A DNA stretch of 16,063 nt from an uncultured Rubrobacteraceae bacterium (GCA_902805985.1 CADCUW010000289.1:1-16063); one strand, 5' to 3'. Counted from the stretch's first letter, positions 6,477 through 13,395 are shown. Numbers and translations are program-made. Notes: generated by a model from the letters alone, not told the origin.

Positions 6477-7100
6477 GTGCTTGGCGACGTAGGACAGCTG
6501 GTTCTGGACGTGATCGGGGCTCTCGGGTACCTCGGGTTGGTCCTGCTGCTCGTGGCGGAGAACCTCTTTCCCCCGATCCCGTCTGAGGTGGTGCTGCCTC
6601 TGGCCGGGTTTCTCGTCGGGCGGGGGGATCTGAACCTGTGGGGCGCTATCTTCGCGGCCACCTTCGGCAGCGTCGCGGGCGCGCTCATACTGTACGCGCT
6701 GGGGCGGTGGGGGGGACGCAAGCTCGTACTCCGCTACGGGAAGTGGCTGCGGGTGGACGAGGAAGGCCTGCGGCAGGCCGAGGGCTGGTTCCGGCGCTAC
6801 GGCGACTGGGTCGTGCTCTTCGCCCGGATCGTGCCGGTGGCGCGCAGCATCGTCTCTATCCCTGCCGGCACCATGGAGATGCCGGTGCTGCGGTTCGTCC
6901 TCCTGACGAGCCTGGGATCCGCCGTCTGGAACGTGATCCTCATCGGGGCCGGCGTGATCCTCGGGGCAAACTGGCAGGCCGTCGAGGGCTGGATGGGCTC
7001 GTACTCCAACGTGGTGCTCATCGTGACCGCCGTGGCCGTGGCGTTGTTCCTCGTCCTGCGGCACTTCCGCCGCGGCCGGGAGCAAGAAGACCGCTTCTAG
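6477..7100 (+). CDS. DedA-family integral membrane protein
   Basis: A 207-residue polytopic membrane protein of the DedA (SNARE-associated/VTT) superfamily, a group tied to lipid-carrier scrambling and membrane homeostasis. Landmarks are ENLFPPIPSEVVLP (residues 28-41, with acidic E28 and E37), the LGRWGGRKLVLRYGKWL loop (75-91), FARIVPVARSIVSIPAGTMEM (115-135, with R117, P120 and R123), and a final hydrophobic span followed by a basic tail. A re-entrant helix and several transmembrane segments are evident. GTG 6477 is chosen as start because GGAGGG (6468-6473) lies just upstream and the protein then begins like other DedA proteins. The in-frame ATG at 6375 would add 34 Cys/Gly-rich residues without family resemblance. 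It may share regulation with the divergent RHH/esterase operon through the operator at 6284-6297. Confidence 0.88.
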   Translation: MLGDVGQLVLDVIGALGYLGLVLLLVAENLFPPIPSEVVLPLAGFLVGRGDLNLWGAIFAATFGSVAGALILYALGRWGGRKLVLRYGKWLRVDEEGLRQAEGWFRRYGDWVVLFARIVPVARSIVSIPAGTMEMPVLRFVLLTSLGSAVWNVILIGAGVILGANWQAVEGWMGSYSNVVLIVTAVAVALFLVLRHFRRGREQEDRF

Positions 7101-7188
7101 CCGCGGTCCGGCTGGGAGACCTCACACGCCGCGGGGCGGGTCCGCACGCTACCATGTAGGCAGAGTCGGCGGCCAGCGGAGGAGAGAG

Positions 7189-8079
7189 ATGAACGTCCTG
7201 ATCAGCGGCGCAACGGGCCTCATCGGGTCCGCGCTCGTCCCGGAACTGGAAGCCGGCGGCCACACCGTCACTCGTCTGAGCCGCTCTAGCTCGGGCTCGA
7301 ACACCATCCGCTGGGACCCCTCCGCCGGTACCTTCGACGGCGACCTCGAAGGGACGGAGGCGGTCGTCCACCTCGCCGGCGAGAGCATCGCCCAGGGCCG
7401 CTGGACCTCCCAGAAGAAGCGTCAGATCGTCGACAGCAGGGTGCGGGGCACGCGCCTGCTAGCGGAGAGCATCGCCGCGCTCTCCGCCCCGCCCGGGGTC
7501 ATGGTCTCGGCCTCGGCGGTCGGCTACTACGGGGACCGCGGCGACGAGGTCCTGACCGAGGAGAGCGCCCCCGGCGAGGACTTTCTGGCCGGGGTCTGCC
7601 GGGAGTGGGAGGCCGCGGCGGAGCCGGCGCGACGGAGCGGTATCAGGGTCGTTCACCCGCGCCTCGGGATCGTGCTCAGCCCGGAGGGTGGCGCCCTCGG
7701 GGCGACGCTACCCATCTTCAAGCTCGGCGGGGGAGGGAAGATAGGGAGCGGCCGGCAGTGGTGGAGCTGGGTCGCCCTCGACGACGTCGTCGGCTCCATC
7801 GCCCACGCCCTCACCAACGAGAGCGTCGAGGGGCCCCTCAATGTCGGCTCGCCCAACCCGATGACCAACGCCGAGTACACGAAGGTCCTCGGTAAGGTGC
7901 TCGGCCGTCCCACGGTCCTGCCGCTGCCGGCCCCGGCTGCCAGGGTAGTGCTCGGGGAGGTGGCCGACGCGCTGTTGCTCGCGAGCCAGCGCATGGAGCC
8001 CGCGAAACTCAAGGACACAGCATACGACTTCCGTTACCCGCAATTAGAGGACGCACTCCGGCACCTGCTCGGCCGGTAG
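7189..8079 (+). CDS. TIGR01777-family NAD(P)-binding epimerase-like protein (YfcH/SDR39U1)
   Basis: A 296-residue extended-SDR protein. The Rossmann dinucleotide loop is at the very N-terminus, SGATGLIGS (residues 6-14). Family-specific stretches are VVHLAGESIA (59-68), WTSQKKRQIVDSRVRGT (72-88), SASAVGYYGDRG (107-118, containing the Ser and Tyr-x-x-x region), GEDFLAGVCREWEA, and GGGGKIGSGRQWWSWVALDD, the last being very diagnostic for TIGR01777. The C-terminal domain (about 225-296, MTNAEYTKVLGKVLGRPTVLPLPA) is the DUF1731-like substrate domain. The length is typical. The start is ATG 7189 with GGAGGAGAG just upstream. The biochemical substrate of this family is not established, so only the fold and cofactor type are claimed. 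The deaminase gene follows 45 nt later and is probably co-transcribed. Confidence 0.93.
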   Translation: MNVLISGATGLIGSALVPELEAGGHTVTRLSRSSSGSNTIRWDPSAGTFDGDLEGTEAVVHLAGESIAQGRWTSQKKRQIVDSRVRGTRLLAESIAALSAPPGVMVSASAVGYYGDRGDEVLTEESAPGEDFLAGVCREWEAAAEPARRSGIRVVHPRLGIVLSPEGGALGATLPIFKLGGGGKIGSGRQWWSWVALDDVVGSIAHALTNESVEGPLNVGSPNPMTNAEYTKVLGKVLGRPTVLPLPAPAARVVLGEVADALLLASQRMEPAKLKDTAYDFRYPQLEDALRHLLGR

Positions 8080-8124
8080 CCGGTTTCAGGGTCGGGGTTT
8101 GGCCCGTACTCGGAGGGAGGTGGC

Positions 8125-8580
8125 TTGGACCACGAACGCCACATGCGGCGGGCGATAGAGATAGCGCGCGGCAACCCCGACGCGCCGTTCGGGTGCGTGA
8201 TCGTGAGCGGCGAAACCGGGGAGATTTTGGCCGAGGGCCTCAACGACGCGGAGAAGAGCCCCATCCTCCACGGCGAGACGGCCGCTGTGATGGGCCTCTT
8301 CGAGAAGCGGCCGGGCGCTGATCCCTCCGGCCTCGTCCTCTACACGACCGCAGAGCCCTGCCCGATGTGCTCCGGCGCGATCCTCTGGTCCGGCATCCCC
8401 CGGGTCGTCCTCGGAACCCGCCTCGAAACCCTCAAGAGGCTTGGCCGGCCGCTTATCGACCTCACCTGCGAAGAGGTCTCCCAGAAGGCGTCCTTCGGCG
8501 GCTTCGAGGTCACGCGCGGCGTCCTCGAAGCGGAGTGCGACGCGCTCTTTGAGGAGATGGCGCGCCGGGCTGAGTCGTAG
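8125..8580 (+). CDS. Zinc-dependent nucleoside/cytosine deaminase family protein
   Basis: A 151-residue enzyme of the cytidine/deoxycytidylate deaminase superfamily, which hydrolytically deaminates a base or nucleoside using zinc. The zinc/catalytic motifs are intact: H49-G50-E51 (ligand His and proton-shuttle Glu) and P78-C79-x-x-C82 in TTAEPCPMCSGAILWSGI. The HGE form, rather than the HAE of most TadA proteins, and the TT-x-x-PC-x-MC-x-GAI-x-x-x-GIPR pattern recall yeast cytosine deaminase and bacterial 'nucleoside deaminase' relatives. That makes a free base or nucleoside a likelier substrate than tRNA (inference). The start is TTG 8125 behind GGAGGGAGG (8112-8120); the ATG at 8143 lacks a ribosome site. 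It follows the epimerase-like gene closely. A hairpin at 8603-8620 lies downstream. Confidence 0.88.
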   Translation: MDHERHMRRAIEIARGNPDAPFGCVIVSGETGEILAEGLNDAEKSPILHGETAAVMGLFEKRPGADPSGLVLYTTAEPCPMCSGAILWSGIPRVVLGTRLETLKRLGRPLIDLTCEEVSQKASFGGFEVTRGVLEAECDALFEEMARRAES

Positions 8581-8602
8581 CGTACGGGCACGAGGTCATC
8601 GG

Positions 8603-8620
8603 GCGAGCGCGCAAGCTCGC
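8603..8620 (+). terminator. hairpin after deaminase gene
   Basis: A perfect 6-bp stem GCGAGC/GCTCGC with a 6-nt loop starts 22 nt past the stop and is followed by TT only. Flanking CACGA (8590-8594) and TCGTG (8622-8626) can add an outer stem. Confidence 0.4.
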
Positions 8621-8851
8621 TTCGTGATGCCGGACGGGACCCCGTAGGCTTCGGAGCGGGATCTTCGCCCCGGGGGTAGAGCACACCCGGGCCCGGTTCA
8701 GGGTTCGCAGTAGTGCCAACCCCGGAGTTTACGGAGATACCGATGCCACAGAAGGCGACCCGCCGGGTAACCTCCGACCCCGTCCGGCACGGCGTCGGAT
8801 CGAGCAGATGTCTCGAAAGTGTCCGGCCGCCGCAACGCACGAGGTCTTATC

Positions 8852-8894
8852 TTGACCAATCGTTACAGATACCGTATCCTGGGCGAATCGCTAC
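8852..8894 (+). promoter_or_regulatory. tetR promoter with repeated half-sites
   Basis: TTGACC (8852-8857), a 17-bp spacer and TATCCT (8875-8880) make a strong vegetative promoter, with transcription starting near 8887. AATCGTTAC (8858-8866) directly follows the -35, and AATCGCTAC (8886-8894) lies at the start point. GATAC-C-GTATC (8868-8878) is a palindrome over the -10. These are candidate contacts for the TetR regulator; the first motif recurs at the 9534-9562 promoter. Confidence 0.65.
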
Positions 8895-8928
8895 GGCAGA
8901 GCGCAGGGACAAAGAGGAGGTGGGCTGA

Positions 8929-9510
8929 TTGGCAAGGACGAAGGAGTTCGAGCCGGAGAGGGCTTTGGAGAGGGCGATGGAGCTGTTCTGGAGGCGTGGG
9001 TACGAGGCGACCTCCTTGCGCGAGCTGCTGGAGGCGATGGGTATCGGCCAGGGCAGCTTCTACGGAACCTTCGGCGACAAGCACACGCTCTTTCTGGCGA
9101 CGCTCGACCGCTACCGGGAGGCGGCGGAGGCGGGCGCCGTGACGACGCTGGAAGACGGTTCGCCGAAAGAGGCGATAAGGGCGATGTTCAGGGGGATGGT
9201 CGACGTTTTGGCGGGCCAGGAGGAGCCGCGACGGGGTTGCTTTCTGGCCAACAGCGCCGTTGAACTCGCGCCGCACGATGCGGAGGTGGGGGAGAGGATC
9301 TCGCGCTACGTACGGTGTCTGGAGGACGCCTTCGAGCGGACGATCCGTCGTGGCCAGGCAACCGGCGAGATCGACACCCGTCGCGACCCCAGGACCCTCG
9401 CCCGCTCCCTCGTCAACAACTCGCTCGGCCTGCGGGTCCTGGCCAGAACGGGAACCGACCGGCGCACCCTCGAGGACGCCGCGGACGCGGCACTCTGGCC
9501 TCTGGGGTAG
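8929..9510 (+). CDS. TetR/AcrR-family transcriptional repressor
   Basis: A 193-residue regulator. The N-terminal helix-turn-helix domain (about residues 8-58) contains ALERAMELFWRRGYEATSLR and the recognition region GIGQGSFYGTFGDKHTLF. The C-terminal ligand domain includes RRGCFLANSAVEL (102-114) with C104, close to where NemR/AcuR-like TetR proteins have a reactive cysteine. A thiol- or electrophile-responsive role is therefore possible but unproven. The start is TTG 8929, eight bases after GAGGAGG (8914-8920). Its stop codon is built into an intrinsic terminator (9508-9535), and a second promoter follows at once. The motif shared by its own promoter and that next promoter suggests autoregulation and control of the small ORF/SDR pair. 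The neighbouring SDR oxidoreductase fits a detoxification or metabolite-responsive circuit. Confidence 0.92.
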   Translation: MARTKEFEPERALERAMELFWRRGYEATSLRELLEAMGIGQGSFYGTFGDKHTLFLATLDRYREAAEAGAVTTLEDGSPKEAIRAMFRGMVDVLAGQEEPRRGCFLANSAVELAPHDAEVGERISRYVRCLEDAFERTIRRGQATGEIDTRRDPRTLARSLVNNSLGLRVLARTGTDRRTLEDAADAALWPLG

Positions 9511-9535
9511 GGGCAAATTTTTTTGCCCCTATTTT
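9508..9535 (+). terminator. intrinsic terminator of tetR
   Basis: TAGGGGCAAA (9508-9517) pairs perfectly with TTTGCCCCTA (9522-9531) around TTTT, followed by TTTT (9532-9535). The stem includes the tetR stop codon. This is the only textbook stem plus T-run terminator in the window. Confidence 0.88.
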
Positions 9536-9562
9536 GTACTAATCGTTAAACAATTTTACGAT
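9534..9562 (+). promoter_or_regulatory. promoter plus operator of the small ORF/SDR pair
   Basis: TTGTAC (9534-9539), a 17-bp spacer and TACGAT (9557-9562) form a promoter that overlaps the T-run of the preceding terminator. The spacer carries AATCGTTA (9541-9548), the same motif as next to the tetR -35. It is also one arm of a 21-bp imperfect palindrome (9542-9562; 8 of 9 pairs, 3-nt centre), a good candidate TetR operator. Confidence 0.65.
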
Positions 9563-9575
9563 GGGAGGAGGCGGG

Positions 9576-9944
9576 ATGGGCTGGCGGGAGGAGGAGCCTG
9601 GTACGAGGTGCGGGGACTCTGGCCGAGGGGGATGGGAGGCGCCGCTTTGCCGGGTGGTGATCCCGCGGCAGAAAGTGGTGGTGAGGATAAACGGGCTGCG
9701 GTCTGACGAAGCCGAGGACGGGTACCTGCCGGCTGTGAGGCCCTACGGGTTGGTGCGCATGTCGTGGGCGATCTGGCGCGAGGTGCCCGGGATGGAGCCG
9801 GTAGAGGCTCTGTCGCTCGCGTGGCGGGTTCGGCGAGAGGGAGAGGCTGAGGTTCTCGTGGCCACGCGGTCTCTCGCGGAGCACGTCGGGGGGATGCTCC
9901 GGGCCCGCCATCGCCTGGTCACGAGGCTGGAGTGGGTGGGCTAG
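9576..9944 (+). CDS. small uncharacterised protein with ClpS-like sequence pattern
   Basis: A 122-residue protein not assigned with confidence. The start ATG 9576 is preferred over in-frame ATG 9561 because the latter lies inside the -10 box, while GGGAGGAGG (9563-9571) precedes 9576. GC-rich third positions support real coding. From about residue 60 the sequence AIWREVPGMEPVEALSLAWR continues VRREGEAEVLVATRSLAEHV. From its PG-M glycine it lines up by eye without gaps with the ClpS core pattern G-x5-A-x2-L-x3-V-x2-EG-x-A. However, the N-degron pocket signature is missing: no ND-x-x-T motif is seen and the V-H-x-x-G histidine is Arg. It could be a degenerate ClpS-fold adaptor, a convergent pattern, or a new family. 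It lies between a TetR-type operator/promoter and an SDR gene. Confidence 0.6.
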   Translation: MGWREEEPGTRCGDSGRGGWEAPLCRVVIPRQKVVVRINGLRSDEAEDGYLPAVRPYGLVRMSWAIWREVPGMEPVEALSLAWRVRREGEAEVLVATRSLAEHVGGMLRARHRLVTRLEWVG

Positions 9945-9947
9945 TGC

Positions 9948-10002
9948 CTCCGGCCGGCCGGGCCAGGCCCCCGCCAGAGGGGCGCGCAAGAGGAGGCCGG
10001 AG
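9948..10002 (+). other. intercistronic RNA fold between small ORF and SDR
   Basis: CTCCGGCC (9948-9955) pairs with GGCCGGAG (9995-10002), enclosing a CCCC/GGGG hairpin (9969-9972 with 9979-9982). There is no T-run. It may be a partial terminator, processing site or stabiliser that tunes SDR expression. Confidence 0.35.
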
Positions 10003-10026
10003 TAAAAGCGAGAAGGAGGCGTAGAG

Positions 10027-10821
10027 ATGGACATGGGGCTCAGGGACAAGGTCGTGGTGATCACGGGCGCCAGCAAGGGCATCGGGCTGGCGATGACGGA
10101 GGCGTTCGCCGGTGAGGGCGCCCGGGTAATCGCGGGCAGCCGCACGAAGGGCGAGGGGTTGTCCAGGCTGTCGCGAGCCTACCCCGTCTTGCCGGTAGCG
10201 GTCGACCTCGGCGCGCCGGAGGGGCCCGCCGAGCTCGTCGGGCGGGCGGTCGAGAAGTTCGGCGGGGTGGACGTGCTCATCAACAATGTGGGCGCCATCA
10301 CGCCGAGGGGCGGGTTCCTCTCGGTAGAAGACGAAGACTGGCGGTGGGCCATCGAGATGAACCTCATGACGGCCGTGAGGGCCAGCCGGGCGGCGCTTCC
10401 GGTCATGCTGGAGCGTGGGGGCGGGGCGATCGTCAACGTCTCCACCGTGCTCGCGAGGCAGCCCGCGCCGCCCATGGTCGACTACTCCGCGTCCAAGGCC
10501 GCCCTCTCCAACCTCACCAAAACACTGGCGGAGGAGTTCGGGCCGCGGGGTGTCAGGGTCACCGCCGTCTCCCCCGGGCCGGTGCGCACGCCGCTGTGGA
10601 CCGACGAGGGCGCCATGGCCGACGCCATGGCGGCGATGGCGGGCATCAGCAAGGAGGAGGCGATAAGCGAGGGCATACCGCAGTCGATGAACGTCACGCT
10701 GGGGCGCATGGGGGAGGCCGCGGAGATCGCGGCGCTCGTCCTCTTCCTTGCCTCCGAGCGCGCCTCCTACGTGGCGGGCTCCGAGCACCTGGTCGACGGA
10801 GGCATGATCAAGTCGCTCTGA
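10027..10821 (+). CDS. Short-chain dehydrogenase/reductase (classical SDR)
   Basis: A 264-residue cytosolic NAD(P)-dependent oxidoreductase with all classical SDR landmarks: cofactor loop TGASKGIG (residues 13-20), D60 after the fourth strand, NNVG (86-89), N112, and the catalytic S139-Y153-K157 (VNVST and YSASK). The PGPVRTPLW segment and the C-terminal ASYVAGSEHLVDGGM complete the family. The G-x-SR-x-K segment after the second strand (37-41, GSRTK) favours NADP(H) weakly. The start ATG 10027 is preceded by GAAGGAGG. It follows the small ORF by 82 nt and probably shares its TetR-controlled promoter. The substrate cannot be deduced; many such enzymes are labelled 3-oxoacyl-ACP reductase-like. 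A strong hairpin at 10835-10868 ends the unit. Confidence 0.93.
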   Translation: MDMGLRDKVVVITGASKGIGLAMTEAFAGEGARVIAGSRTKGEGLSRLSRAYPVLPVAVDLGAPEGPAELVGRAVEKFGGVDVLINNVGAITPRGGFLSVEDEDWRWAIEMNLMTAVRASRAALPVMLERGGGAIVNVSTVLARQPAPPMVDYSASKAALSNLTKTLAEEFGPRGVRVTAVSPGPVRTPLWTDEGAMADAMAAMAGISKEEAISEGIPQSMNVTLGRMGEAAEIAALVLFLASERASYVAGSEHLVDGGMIKSL

Positions 10822-11095
10822 GGCTTCTGGAGGGCAGGCCGGGACGCCGGTTCCGGCCTCCCGGCCTGAAGGACGCTAGAGCTTGGAGTGGCCGGGAAAG
10901 CAGGCAGGGATGACTCCGCGCTAGAGTGTTGGAGGAGGTGGGAGAGAGGTAGCGGGGCTCTCGCGGCTCTGTGCCGGCGAGCGCGTCTTACAACATGTCC
11001 GGAGCGCCCGTGCGTCCAGGTCCGTTGCGGCTGCCTTCTCCCCCTGCAAGCCTGAGTCGGCCCGCGCTCCGGGCAGGACCAACGGCTAGATCGCG
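10822..11095. other. intergenic region between convergent SDR and tyrA
   Basis: Apart from the terminator hairpin there is no gene. An imperfect direct repeat is present: CGCTAGAG then TTGGAG at 10874-10888 and again at 10919-10934. A small GCCCG/CGGGC hairpin (11060-11074) could end the leftward tyrA transcript. Confidence 0.4.
10835..10868 (+). terminator. strong hairpin after SDR gene
   Basis: CAGGCCGGG (10835-10843) pairs perfectly with CCCGGCCTG (10860-10868). An inner GCCGG/CCGGC stem lies inside a 2-by-2 internal loop. It lies 13 nt after the stop, has no T-run, and can act from both sides of the convergent junction. Confidence 0.65.
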
Positions 11096-12142
11096 CTAAG
11101 CCTGTATCTCTGCGCCGAAGCCCGCCGAGCGCAGCATCTCGCGGGCAGCGGGTGCGGCCTTCGCGTCGAGGGTCAGGACGAGGGCGGCCCTCTCGGTGTT
11201 GGAGTGGCGGACGTAGAGGTCCAGGATGTTGATGTTGTTAGAGCCCATGAGGGTCGTCACCTCGGCGAAGACGCCGGGGCGGTTCTCGACGGGGATGGCG
11301 ACCTCGGCGTTCCGGCCGCTCTTCTCGATCAGGATGCCGCCGAGGGCGTCGTAGGCCTCGCGGGCCGCCAGAAACCGGCCCTCTATCTTCTCGCGGTCCT
11401 GGATCTCGCTCCCGAGCTGCGCCATCGCCCCCGCGAAGTGGGCCAGCGCCTCGCCGAGCGCCGGCGCGTTCTCGGCCAGTATGTCCGACCAGAGCCCCGG
11501 GTTGGAAGCCCCGACCCGCGTCAGGTCCCGGAAGGAGGGACCCGCGAAGGAGAGCGCCTCGGGCGAGATGTCCGAGGCGACTTTCAGGAGGGCGGCGGCC
11601 ATGAGGTGCGGCAGGTGCGAGAGGGCGGCCATCAGGAGGTCGTGCTTCTCGGGGTCCACGGCGGTAGGTACCGCGCCGAGCTCGCGCACGAAGCCGGAGA
11701 CCTCGCGGTAGTCGTCCGGGTCGGTGCGCGCGGTGGTCGTGAGAAAGTAGCGGGCGCCGTGGAAGAGCCCGGCCTTGGCGTTCGAGACGCCGGCGAGCTG
11801 GCTCCCGGCCATCGGGTGCCCCCCGACGAAGCGCAAATTCTCGTCCTCCGCCGCCCGCACGATGGCACCTTTAGCGCTGGCGACGTCGGTAACGAGGGTG
11901 TCGGTGGGGGCGAGCTCGGAGAGGAGCGCGGTCACCTTGGAGATGGGGGCGGCGAGCACGACGAGGTCGGCCCCCCGGATCTCCTTGAGGGTCGAGGCGC
12001 GGTCCACCGCGCCCAACTCTTCAGCCTTCTCGATCACCCCCGGGCTGTCCACGCCTACGACCTCCCAGCCGGCGCCCCGGGCTGCGAGGCCGACGGAGCC
12101 CCCGATCAGGCCGACCCCCACGATGCCGAGCGTGCGGCTCAA
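11096..12142 (-). CDS. tyrA: Prephenate dehydrogenase with C-terminal ACT domain
   Basis: A 348-residue enzyme that oxidatively decarboxylates prephenate to 4-hydroxyphenylpyruvate in tyrosine synthesis. Landmarks in order: the NAD loop GVGLIG (residues 9-14), VTDVASAKGAI, the prephenate-site GGHPMAGSQLAG, the conserved SHLPHL, and RDLTRVGASNPGLWSDI. Residues from about 275 form an ACT domain (EVAIPVENRPGVFAEVTTLM), the usual site of tyrosine feedback. TTG 12142 is the start: it overlaps the hisC stop by 4 nt (TTGA), follows GGGAGGGG, and places the Rossmann loop at the very N-terminus. The longer frame back to 12232 adds 30 Arg/Gly-rich residues read from inside hisC and is rejected. It is the second gene of a leftward operon with the aminotransferase. 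Confidence 0.93.
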   Translation of the reverse strand: MSRTLGIVGVGLIGGSVGLAARGAGWEVVGVDSPGVIEKAEELGAVDRASTLKEIRGADLVVLAAPISKVTALLSELAPTDTLVTDVASAKGAIVRAAEDENLRFVGGHPMAGSQLAGVSNAKAGLFHGARYFLTTTARTDPDDYREVSGFVRELGAVPTAVDPEKHDLLMAALSHLPHLMAAALLKVASDISPEALSFAGPSFRDLTRVGASNPGLWSDILAENAPALGEALAHFAGAMAQLGSEIQDREKIEGRFLAAREAYDALGGILIEKSGRNAEVAIPVENRPGVFAEVTTLMGSNNINILDLYVRHSNTERAALVLTLDAKAAPAAREMLRSAGFGAEIQA

Positions 12143-13239
12143 ACGCCCCTCCCGGCGCTGAGGGTGGAGGCTCCGACGGCCTCTACCACCCGGTCGTTCT
12201 CCTCCGCGTTTCCGACCGTCACCCGGCTCCATCCCGGATAACCTAGAGCGCCGCCCTCCCTGACCAGGATGCCGGACTTCTCGAACTCATCCGCCCCGAA
12301 CCGGACCATCACGAAGTTACCCTGCGAGAGGATATAGTCCAGGCCAGCTTCACCGAATGACTGTTGCAGCCTCCGGCGCTCCCGGACGACGAAGCGGGCG
12401 CGCTCCCGGACCTTCTCCTCCGCCAGCACCGAGGCCGTGGCCGCGACCTGGGCCGCCAGGTTCACGGAGACCGGGAACCTGACCCTCTCGGCGTAGTCCG
12501 AGATCCTGGCGGAGGCTATGCCGTAGCCGCACCTGAGGCCCGCGAGCCCATGGGCCTTGGAGAACGTGCGGGCCACCACGACATTATCCCTCTCCAGGGC
12601 GAGCGCGTGGGAGTCCCCGTACGCCGGGTCGTCCACGAACTCGACGTAGGCTTCGTCCAGGATCAGGAGCACGCGCTCTGGCAGCGCCCCCGCGAACGCC
12701 CGAACCTCATCCAGCGTCAGGTAGGTGCCGCTGGGGTTGTTGGGGTTGCAGAGGATCACGGCCCGCGTCCTGTCCGTGACGGCCGAGAGAATGTCGTCCG
12801 CCGGGATGCCGGCCGGTACGCCGTTCGTCTCCGTCAGGGGGACGGGGCGCGCGGTCATCCCGAGGACGGCGCAGAGCATCGGGTAGAGGCTGAACGAGGG
12901 CCAGGGGTAGAGGACCTCACCGCCGGCGGGCAGGAGCTGGAGCGCGTTCAGCAGCACCTCGCTAGACCCGTTGCCGACGAGGACGTTGCCCGTCTCGGCG
13001 CCCGGGTTGGCCTTGGCTATAACCTGCCGGAGCCTGGAGACGTGGCTGTCCGGGTAGCGGTTGGCGCGGGGCAGCACCTCGGCGAGCGCGGCCTCGGCCT
13101 CCGGCAGCGGCCCGAAGGCGAGCTCGTTGGAGGTCAGCTTCGCGTAATCGTCGGATTTGCCCTCGGCGGCCATCCGCCAGGACTTCGGGGGGACGTAGGT
13201 TCGCAGGGAATCCAGTTCGGAACGGAAGGGCACGGGCAT
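12139..13239 (-). CDS. hisC: Histidinol-phosphate/aromatic aminotransferase (PLP, HisC family)
   Basis: A 366-residue class I/II PLP aminotransferase of the HisC family. Visible motifs are LTSNELAFGP (near residues 35-44), RYPDSHVSRLR, the cofactor-binding GNGSSEVL, ILCNPNNPSGT, LDEAYVEF, the PLP-lysine segment ARTFSKAHGLAGLRCGYG, and a C-terminal SGILVREGG-R substrate-arginine region. Because it is coupled to tyrA (4-nt overlap) and divergent from chorismate mutase and DAHP synthase, rather than lying among his genes, it probably transaminates 4-hydroxyphenylpyruvate and phenylpyruvate. HisC enzymes are known to do this alongside the histidine step. The start is ATG 13239, with an in-frame TAA four codons upstream. 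No Shine-Dalgarno precedes it; instead the leader consists of CCTC-containing octamer repeats. Confidence 0.9.
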   Translation of the reverse strand: MPVPFRSELDSLRTYVPPKSWRMAAEGKSDDYAKLTSNELAFGPLPEAEAALAEVLPRANRYPDSHVSRLRQVIAKANPGAETGNVLVGNGSSEVLLNALQLLPAGGEVLYPWPSFSLYPMLCAVLGMTARPVPLTETNGVPAGIPADDILSAVTDRTRAVILCNPNNPSGTYLTLDEVRAFAGALPERVLLILDEAYVEFVDDPAYGDSHALALERDNVVVARTFSKAHGLAGLRCGYGIASARISDYAERVRFPVSVNLAAQVAATASVLAEEKVRERARFVVRERRRLQQSFGEAGLDYILSQGNFVMVRFGADEFEKSGILVREGGALGYPGWSRVTVGNAEENDRVVEAVGASTLSAGRGV

Positions 13240-13240
13240 C

Positions 13241-13275
13241 AGGTTTTAAGGCTCTGAGGTCTTGAGGTTTTGAGG
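13241..13275 (-). repeat. octamer repeat array beside hisC start
   Basis: Four uninterrupted 8-bp units on the plus strand are TTTTAAGG, CTCTGAGG, TCTTGAGG and TTTTGAGG (13244-13275), with a partial AGG at 13241. On the minus strand the consensus is CCTYARRR. The array ends one base before the hisC ATG and so would be the end of its mRNA leader. Confidence 0.75.
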
Positions 13276-13321
13276 CATCAGGGAGCTGCTTTCGTGTCGT
13301 GGGCGTTGGTATGACCGTTAA

Positions 13322-13350
13322 AGACTAAGCCGGTCCACCCGATGTTGCAA
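13322..13350 (-). promoter_or_regulatory. weak candidate hisC-tyrA promoter
   Basis: On the minus strand TTGCAA (13350-13345), a 17-bp spacer and TAGTCT (13327-13322) give a poor but correctly spaced promoter. It would produce a leader of about 75 nt that includes the octamer array. Confidence 0.25.
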
Positions 13351-13395
13351 ACCGGGCTGGTGGGTCAGATCCGCGCCGCCGTCAGACCACGCTCT

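Larger units (their letters stand above)
8581..8928 (+). other. 348-nt intergenic region with no gene
   Basis: No convincing coding frame is present; the short open frames lack ribosome sites and coding character. Near the left end GCGAGC (8603-8608) pairs with GCTCGC (8615-8620), a likely terminator for the deaminase transcript. A second GC-rich foldable stretch lies around 8672-8696. The right end carries the tetR promoter (8852-8880), repeated half-sites and the ribosome site GAGGAGG (8914-8920). Nothing was recognised between about 8700 and 8840. Confidence 0.6.

Noticed and set aside
8713..8928. 71-codon frame in the intergenic region before tetR
   Set aside because: It runs through the tetR promoter and ribosome site and lacks its own start signals and coding character.
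9546..10145. 199-codon open frame on the minus strand
   Set aside because: Antisense to the small ORF and the SDR start; Pro/Arg/His-rich shadow without a ribosome site.
10874..10934. Imperfect direct repeat CGCTAGAG/TTGGAG as an attachment site
   Set aside because: It is short, imperfect and about 45 bp apart, with no integrase or tRNA nearby; not enough to call.
11204..12241. 345-codon open frame on the plus strand
   Set aside because: Antisense to tyrA, which has full motif support; the composition is that of a shadow frame.
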